Assembly: GCA_964228975.1 (NCBI GenBank)
Contig: CAXRCC010000226.1
Span: forward strand, 1 to 10,581
From: Paraneptunicella sp964228975
Lineage (GTDB): Bacteria; Pseudomonadota; Gammaproteobacteria; Enterobacterales; Alteromonadaceae
Direction of reading: 5' to 3'
DNA: 10,581 nucleotides
Part shown: positions 6,249 to 10,581 of the stretch, piece after piece
Position numbering within the stretch: position 1 is the stretch's first letter
Layout: every line of letters begins with the position of its first letter
Program-made: the position numbers and the translations under genes
Notes under the pieces: model-generated
The model's input: the letters and a program-made list of their open reading frames with translations, nothing else
Database searches by the model: none
Told to the model about the DNA's origin: nothing

Positions 6249-6761
6249 ATGAACATCATCACGAGATACGACACACAAATTTTTTACTGGCTATACAACA
6301 AAGTAACAGAGCGAAACTGTGGCTGGGTTAGGCTTGTGTCTAAAACCGGTGATGGCCATTTATACTTGTTGGTTGCTTTTCTGCTTTGGGCATTCGAGCC
6401 AACTCACGGTGCGCTTTTCCTCTACACCGGATTACTGGCTTACAGCTTAGAGCTACCTCTGTTCGTCATTTTAAAGAAGTTATTTAAACGTCAACGACCT
6501 AGCGACGTATTTAAGAACTTTAACGCTTTTGTGGAACCCTCTGATAAGTTCAGCTTGCCCTCGGGCCACACTACTGCTGCCTTCTTGATGGCTTCACTCC
6601 TTGCTTATTTTTATCCCAGCGTCTCTGTATTTGTGTATTTGTGGGCCAGTACCGTTGGGATCTCACGTGTGTTGCTAGGTGTACACTATCCGAGCGATAT
6701 CGTTGCAGGCGCACTACTTGGCCTCACGATTTCATTACTCAGTATCAATATACTTCTGTAA
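6249..6761 (+). CDS. PAP2-family (type 2 phosphatidic acid phosphatase-like) membrane phosphatase
   Basis: This 170-residue integral membrane protein has the full acid phosphatase signature: K-x6-R-P with K76, R83 and P84; P-S-G-H at 104-107; and S-R-x3-G-x-H-x3-D with S139, R140, G144, H146 and D150. H146 would be the nucleophile and H107 the general acid. Hydrophobic stretches at about 38-49, 55-75, 109-122, 125-138 and 151-170 give a small 5-6 helix core. Relatives dephosphorylate phosphatidic acid, phosphatidylglycerophosphate, undecaprenyl diphosphate or lipid A, with the active site usually on the periplasmic face; the substrate cannot be told from sequence. The stop lies six bases before the glycosyltransferase start, which strongly suggests co-translation. 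The upstream phased repeats suggest regulation, perhaps by phosphate. Confidence 0.9.
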   Translation: MNIITRYDTQIFYWLYNKVTERNCGWVRLVSKTGDGHLYLLVAFLLWAFEPTHGALFLYTGLLAYSLELPLFVILKKLFKRQRPSDVFKNFNAFVEPSDKFSLPSGHTTAAFLMASLLAYFYPSVSVFVYLWASTVGISRVLLGVHYPSDIVAGALLGLTISLLSINILL

Positions 6762-6767
6762 TTCAAC

Positions 6768-7865
6768 ATGATGAAAATACTATACGGCGTTCAAGGCACC
6801 GGGAATGGTCATATTACTCGCGCAAGAGTCATGGCACGTGCTTTTGCTAACGATCCAGATGTGCAAGTGGATTATCTTTTCTCCGGACGAGAAGAAAGCA
6901 AATACTTTGATATGGAAGAGTTTGGCGATTTCCAAACACGAGAAGGCCTCACTTTCATTCACAAAAATGGCGCAATAGATAAATGGACCACCCTGCGCGA
7001 AGCTAAACCCAAACAGTTTTGGCGCGACGTTCATCACCTTGATTTATCCAGCTATGACTTAGTTTTGAATGACTTTGAGCCCGTCAGTGCGTGGGCAGCA
7101 AAAAAGCAAAATGTGCCGTCGATATCAATAAGTCACCAAGCCGCCTTTATTCATTCTGTGCCCAAAGAAGGCCAGCGCTTGATTGATAAAATTATCATGA
7201 AATATTTTGCGCCTGCTCAAGTGCATTTAGGGGTGCATTGGTATCATTTTGGCCACAACATCATGCCTCCATTCATTGAAGATGATGTTGCGAATAGCCA
7301 ATTAGGTCAGCACTTTTTGGTGTACTTACCTTTTGAAAACATTAATGAAATTCGCTTATTACTTGAAAGTCTTACCGAACATACTTTCGAAGTGTACCAT
7401 CCGGAAATTACGCACCCAGCTCAAGAGGGTCATATTCGCTGGCACCCCACAAGTAAAGAAGCGTTTCATCACACTTTGCACCATTGTGCAGGTGTCATAG
7501 CCAATGGTGGATTTGAACTCTCAAGTGAATGTTTACAGCTTGGGAAGAAGTTATTAATTAAACCCCTTCACGGTCAATTCGAGCAGCTCTCTAACGCCTT
7601 AACATTAGAAACGCTCGAACTATGTCATACCATGCATACACTGGATGTTGATGAGGTTGAAAATTGGTTATCTTTGCCTTCAGGAGAAGCGGTTAAATTT
7701 CCCAAAGACCCCAGTATTCTCATTAATTGGATTAAATCAAAACAATGGCATGACACCCAACGTGTTTGCGAAGCGCTTTGGAAAGAAGTGGAATTTCCAG
7801 ACAAGGTAAAGCGCAAGTTAGCCCGTCTTACGAGCACACCACACTCACCACTGAAAGCCTCGTGA
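6768..7865 (+). CDS. MJ1255/VC2487-type glycosyltransferase (MurG/GT-B fold)
   Basis: This protein of 365 residues has the GT-B architecture of MurG-like transferases. The N-terminal glycine-rich loop G-x-G-x-G-N-G-H-I-T-R-A lies at about 8-19. The C-terminal donor-site segment is N-G-G-F-E-L-S-S-E (246-254), followed by H-G-Q-F-E-Q (268-273), equivalent to the [FH]-x-x-Q region of MurG and diacylglycerol glycosyltransferases. No transmembrane helix is obvious, so it is probably a peripheral cytoplasmic enzyme. I recognise the family (TIGR00661-like), but its acceptor is not established to my knowledge. Two adjacent ATGs (6768 and 6771) are possible starts and neither has a clear Shine-Dalgarno, which fits coupling to the PAP2 gene six bases upstream. 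The pairing hints at a lipid-linked acceptor; that is inference. Confidence 0.85.
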   Translation: MMKILYGVQGTGNGHITRARVMARAFANDPDVQVDYLFSGREESKYFDMEEFGDFQTREGLTFIHKNGAIDKWTTLREAKPKQFWRDVHHLDLSSYDLVLNDFEPVSAWAAKKQNVPSISISHQAAFIHSVPKEGQRLIDKIIMKYFAPAQVHLGVHWYHFGHNIMPPFIEDDVANSQLGQHFLVYLPFENINEIRLLLESLTEHTFEVYHPEITHPAQEGHIRWHPTSKEAFHHTLHHCAGVIANGGFELSSECLQLGKKLLIKPLHGQFEQLSNALTLETLELCHTMHTLDVDEVENWLSLPSGEAVKFPKDPSILINWIKSKQWHDTQRVCEALWKEVEFPDKVKRKLARLTSTPHSPLKAS

Positions 7866-7889
7866 CGCGAATTTGATTTACCTCACCTA

Positions 7890-7913
7890 ACGCCAAGCAC
7901 TGTGTCTTGGCGT
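7890..7913. terminator. Hairpin after the glycosyltransferase gene, possible weak terminator
   Basis: An 8-bp perfect stem (ACGCCAAG 7890-7897 with CTTGGCGT 7906-7913) with an 8-base loop begins 25 bases after the stop codon. No T tract follows, only AATAAAC, so it does not look like a standard intrinsic terminator. It may protect the 3' end of the mRNA or help Rho-dependent ending. Confidence 0.5.
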
Positions 7914-8003
7914 AATAAACACGCCTAAACGACTAATTTATGTGAATTTTTTCTGGTTTTCACTGCCGCAGTAAAGCATTCACTCGTTATCGCTGTTATG
8001 CTT

Positions 8004-8023
8004 GTTTGGTTAAGCCGCCAAAC
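8004..8023. other. Small inverted repeat in the elaA leader
   Basis: GTTTGG at 8004-8009 pairs with CCAAAC at 8018-8023 around an 8-base loop, and GGTTAA (8008-8013) can alternatively pair with TTAACC (8027-8032). Both lie 28-56 bases before the elaA start. They could be an operator or alternative leader structures, but short AT-rich repeats like these also arise by chance. I found no convincing promoter hexamers in 7866-8059. Confidence 0.3.
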
Positions 8024-8059
8024 GTGTTTAACCTCAATTGATTTTCTGATGAGATAATA

Positions 8060-8533
8060 ATGAATAATAACGACCTACTCAGCGAAGTATTCTTTTTCAA
8101 CGAATTTTCTCCCAAACAACTTTATCGCATTATGCAGCTGCGTGTAGCGGTGTTCGTTGTTGAGCAAACCTGTTATTACCAAGAACTCGACGGACTAGAT
8201 ACGCTACCTGAAACACGACACCTGTTAATTCAAGACGGTGCTGAAATTGCAGGATATGCTCGTATTTTGGCCCCCGGAGCATCTTATTCCGGCGCAAGTA
8301 GTATTGGTCGTATTATCGTTACAGAAGGCTATCGAGGCATCGCGCTGGGTCACCGTGTCGTCAAAGAAGCCATTGAAAAGTGCATCGAAAAATGGCCTGA
8401 ATACCCCATTAAAATTGGGGCTCAAGCACACTTAAAATCATTCTACGGCAAGCATAACTTCATCCAAGTTGGCGAACCTTACGTTGAAGACGGTATTCCC
8501 CACATTCATATGGTTAGAGCCAATGACGGCTAA
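8060..8533 (+). CDS. elaA: ElaA-type GNAT N-acetyltransferase
   Basis: The 157-residue protein matches E. coli ElaA (153) by eye along its length, with shared stretches Q-L-R-x-A-V-F-V-V-E-Q (26-36), G-R-[IV]-I-V (83-87), G-A-Q-A-H-L near 138-143 and E-D-G-I-P-H-I near the C-terminus. The acetyl-CoA pyrophosphate loop is R-G-I-A-L-G-H-R at 92-99 (R-G-x-x-x-G). GNAT enzymes transfer an acetyl group from acetyl-CoA to an amine; the physiological substrate of ElaA is not known to me. The ATG at 8060 has GAG six bases upstream. The last 11 bases overlap the next gene. Confidence 0.92.
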   Translation: MNNNDLLSEVFFFNEFSPKQLYRIMQLRVAVFVVEQTCYYQELDGLDTLPETRHLLIQDGAEIAGYARILAPGASYSGASSIGRIIVTEGYRGIALGHRVVKEAIEKCIEKWPEYPIKIGAQAHLKSFYGKHNFIQVGEPYVEDGIPHIHMVRANDG

Positions 8534-9437
8534 TGCCAAATATTCCGTCGCGCTTATTGCTATCATCGCCCTACTCTTTGGAAACCTGTCGGGCGTCGTT
8601 GCCGACGTACTCATCAAACAATTTTCGCAAGTTTCGGGCATTTACCAGTACTTATTCTTGAGGCAACTGACCGTTGTTCTCTTCCTGTTCCCGTTTTTTA
8701 TCCGACAACCGTTATCCAAACGTCGATTTGAAAATCCGAAATTGCAATTTTTCAGAGGCAACTTGATTTTAATTGGCGGTGCGTGCGTGGTGATTACACT
8801 CGCCTATCTGCCGTTATCTACAGCTCATGTTGTTTTTTACACAACGCCTATCTTCACCTTACTCATCGCTCTGTGGCTGTTTAAAGAAACCTTGCAAAAA
8901 CACCGCATCATTAACGTTATCCTTTGCTTCGCGGGCGTTATTGTTGCACTCAAACCCGCAGATTTAGGCTGGGGAGTCGCTGCTGGTGTGGCCGCGAGTT
9001 TATGCGTTGCAGTTTATAACTTAACCACGCGGATCATGCCCAGCCATATCTCCTCAATGAGCGTGTTTTATTGGAGTACAGCCTGCTCATTGCCACTTTT
9101 AGGTTTGCTTTCACTCACCGATTGGAAACCGATGTCTAACGAACTTATTTACCTCGTGCTGGGTAGCGCGGTCTGTATCGGGACTTATCAAATTTGTTGC
9201 GTCTTCGCTTATCGCAGAGCAGAAGCGGGCGGAATTGTTATTGCGGAATACTCGGGCTTAGTATTTGCGCTAGGCTTGGGTTGGTGGGTTTTCAACGAAC
9301 AAATCGACTCCCCCATGTTGCTCGGCATTGCTTTAATCATCTTACCCATGATTTGGCAAACCAAAGTTGAGCACAAGGCATCGAAAAACAGCACCACACC
9401 TTCACTGCGGGACGGCCAAAATAAAGCGCAAGAATGA
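8523..9437 (+). CDS. EamA (DMT superfamily) inner-membrane transporter
   Basis: With 304 residues and about ten hydrophobic helices in two homologous halves, this is a typical EamA/RhaT-like drug/metabolite transporter. The first half ends near L-K-P-A-D and the second begins with G-W-G-V-A-A-G. Conserved features include the late F-x-E-x-I segment (F-N-E-Q-I) in the penultimate helix pair and a polar, charged C-terminal tail in the cytoplasm. Family members export amino acids, metabolites or drugs; the substrate is not predictable here. I chose the ATG at 8523, which overlaps elaA by 11 bases and begins just before helix 1. An upstream in-frame TTG at 8469 would add 18 residues and a much longer overlap. 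The overlap suggests an elaA-transporter operon, perhaps acetylation and efflux of related compounds (inference). Confidence 0.88.
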   Translation: MTANAKYSVALIAIIALLFGNLSGVVADVLIKQFSQVSGIYQYLFLRQLTVVLFLFPFFIRQPLSKRRFENPKLQFFRGNLILIGGACVVITLAYLPLSTAHVVFYTTPIFTLLIALWLFKETLQKHRIINVILCFAGVIVALKPADLGWGVAAGVAASLCVAVYNLTTRIMPSHISSMSVFYWSTACSLPLLGLLSLTDWKPMSNELIYLVLGSAVCIGTYQICCVFAYRRAEAGGIVIAEYSGLVFALGLGWWVFNEQIDSPMLLGIALIILPMIWQTKVEHKASKNSTTPSLRDGQNKAQE

Positions 9438-9455
9438 ATGTATAAATAAACAGTA
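9436..9455. promoter_or_regulatory. LexA (SOS) box upstream of uvrD
   Basis: ATGT-N8-ACAG at 9438-9453 matches 7 of the 8 core bases of the CTGT-N8-ACAG LexA operator. With flanks included, 16 of 20 bases match the extended E. coli consensus. Its spacer is all A/T. It lies directly after the transporter stop codon and covers the -35 zone of the uvrD promoter. uvrD is a known LexA-regulated gene in E. coli, so the position makes sense. Confidence 0.8.
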
Positions 9456-9469
9456 TTTATGGTTATAAT
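9441..9469 (+). promoter_or_regulatory. Sigma-70-type promoter of uvrD
   Basis: A perfect TATAAT at 9464-9469 is preceded at 17 bases by a weak -35, TATAAA at 9441-9446, which lies inside the LexA box. Transcription would begin near 9476, giving a leader of about 30 bases. LexA bound here would block RNA polymerase directly. The uvrD start has no strong Shine-Dalgarno. Confidence 0.7.
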
Positions 9470-9504
9470 CGCGCCATTCTCTGCCACATTCATGATAAGC
9501 ACCT

Positions 9505-10581
9505 ATGGACGTTTCTCTCCTTCTCGACAACTTGAACGAAAAGCAGCGCGCTGCGGTCGCTGCTCCCGCTTCCGACTTATTAATTCTCGCTGGCGCAGGC
9601 AGCGGTAAAACCCGAGTACTAGTTCATCGCATTGCGTGGTTGATGCAAGTAGAAGGAATTTCGCCGCGCAACATCTTGGCTGTGACCTTTACTAATAAAG
9701 CGGCCAAAGAAATGCGAGGGCGTATCGAAAGCCTCATGGGCGTGCCATTGCATACCATGTGGATGGGCACCTTCCACGGCTTAGCGCACCGATTATTACG
9801 CAGCCATCACCAGCAAGCAGGCTTACCCGAAAACTTCCAAATATTGGACTCCGATGACCAATATCGCTTAATCCGTCGCGTACTTAAAACACTAAATTTA
9901 GATGAAAAGTTATGGCAGCCTAAGCAAATTCAGTGGTACATCAACTCAAATAAAGATGACGGGCTTCGAGCCCAACACATCGACGTTGGTGATAACTTTG
10001 AAAAACGTCAAATGCGTGACATTTACCAAGCTTATCAAGATGCTTGTGACCTCTCCGGGTTAGTCGATTTTGCAGAGCTATTGTTAAGAGCCCACGAACT
10101 CTGGCTCAATCACCCCGAGGTATTAGCGCATTATCAGCAGCGCTTTAGAGCCATTTTGGTGGACGAATTCCAAGACACCAACAACATTCAATACGCCTGG
10201 TTACGTATGTTGTGCTGTCAGAACAACAACATGATGATTGTTGGCGACGATGATCAATCCATTTACGGATGGCGCGGTGCTAATGTTGAAAATATACAGC
10301 ACTTTTTACGCGATTCTCCCGATGCAGAAACCATTCGCTTAGAGCAAAACTATCGCTCTACTGGCAATATTCTCAAATCAGCAAACACCGTTATTGGCAA
10401 TAACAGCTCGCGCCTAGGTAAAGAGCTTTGGACCGATTCTGGTGATGGCGAACCCATCAAATTGTACGCAGGGTTTAACGAAGTCGACGAAGCGCGCGTC
10501 GTTGTCTCGCAAAACGAAACCAGGATCAACAACGGGGGCTCGCCGTCCGATAAAGCGATTTTGTATCGTAATAAAGCCCAA
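9505..10581 (+). CDS. uvrD: DNA helicase II UvrD, N-terminal half (3' truncated by window)
   Basis: The first 359 codons of an expected ~720 are present in one open frame that runs off the right edge. UvrD is a 3'-5' SF1 helicase that removes the UvrC-nicked strand in excision repair, unwinds in MutHLS mismatch repair, and strips RecA. The start M-D-V-S-x-L-L-D matches E. coli UvrD. Visible motifs are Walker A A-G-A-G-S-G-K-T (29-36), motif Ia V-T-F-T-N-K-A-A, G-T-F-H-G-L-A-H, motif II V-D-E-F-Q-D (219-224), motif III G-D-D-D-Q-S-I-Y-G-W-R-G (247-258) and motif IV L-E-Q-N-Y-R-S-T. A LexA box and a strong -10 lie immediately upstream. No frameshift is seen. Confidence 0.97.
   Translation, partial: MDVSLLLDNLNEKQRAAVAAPASDLLILAGAGSGKTRVLVHRIAWLMQVEGISPRNILAVTFTNKAAKEMRGRIESLMGVPLHTMWMGTFHGLAHRLLRSHHQQAGLPENFQILDSDDQYRLIRRVLKTLNLDEKLWQPKQIQWYINSNKDDGLRAQHIDVGDNFEKRQMRDIYQAYQDACDLSGLVDFAELLLRAHELWLNHPEVLAHYQQRFRAILVDEFQDTNNIQYAWLRMLCCQNNNMMIVGDDDQSIYGWRGANVENIQHFLRDSPDAETIRLEQNYRSTGNILKSANTVIGNNSSRLGKELWTDSGDGEPIKLYAGFNEVDEARVVVSQNETRINNGGSPSDKAILYRNKAQ

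Noticed and set aside
7890..7913. A full intrinsic terminator after the glycosyltransferase gene
   Set aside because: The stem is good but no T run follows on either strand, so I list it only as a possible weak terminator.
8469..8522. Longer form of the EamA transporter starting at a TTG
   Set aside because: It would give a 65-base overlap with elaA and a non-hydrophobic 18-residue extension. The ATG at 8523 sits directly before helix 1.
1..10581. CRISPR array, tRNA, insertion sequence, phage or defence island
   Set aside because: No spaced direct repeats, tRNA-like cloverleaf, transposase, integrase or terminal inverted repeats were seen. The gene content is mostly conserved core genome.

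Overview
The window looks like chromosome of a marine gammaproteobacterium, probably in or near the Alteromonadales. The housekeeping proteins (RhlB, thioredoxin, RraA, ElaA, UvrD) align by eye with their E. coli counterparts over their whole visible lengths. The trxA / rhlB-gppA arrangement is the one found in enterobacteria and many other gammaproteobacteria. The DNA is moderately AT-rich, and the left edge carries a tandem-95-type surface protein of a kind common in marine gammaproteobacteria. The genus is an inference; no rRNA or other taxonomic marker is present.

Layout from left to right: (1) the 3' end of a secreted or surface protein built of ~94-residue Ig/cadherin-like repeats (1-1006), followed at once by eight perfect copies of the hexamer GCTGTG and a bidirectional terminator. 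(2) A minus-strand pair rhlB-gppA (3918 to 1157) whose stop and start codons share one base, divergent from trxA (4030-4356). (3) A second bidirectional terminator (4379-4406), which contains the stop codon of the next minus-strand gene. (4) A minus-strand pair made of rraA (RNase E inhibitor) and an arginase-fold hydrolase of unknown substrate. (5) A 326-bp divergent intergenic region holding an 11-bp-phased, Pho-box-like repeat array. (6) A plus-strand pair: a PAP2-family membrane phosphatase and an MJ1255/VC2487-type (MurG-like) glycosyltransferase. (7) An elaA-type GNAT acetyltransferase overlapping an EamA-family 10-TM transporter. (8) A near-consensus LexA box and a perfect -10 hexamer in front of uvrD, of which the first 359 codons are present.

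How the genes work together: RhlB and RraA are both linked to RNase E (RhlB is a degradosome helicase, RraA an inhibitor of RNase E), so two RNA-decay factors lie within 3 kb, though in separate transcription units. GppA acts on pppGpp. The phosphatase plus glycosyltransferase pair, if it really is under PhoB control, would suit replacement of phospholipids by glycolipids during phosphate starvation. That is the most interesting hypothesis in the window, but it rests on a degenerate operator and on family-level function. An alternative dyad reading of the same operator is also given. Most of the rest is conserved core genome, and I do not see a clearly new defence or mobile system.
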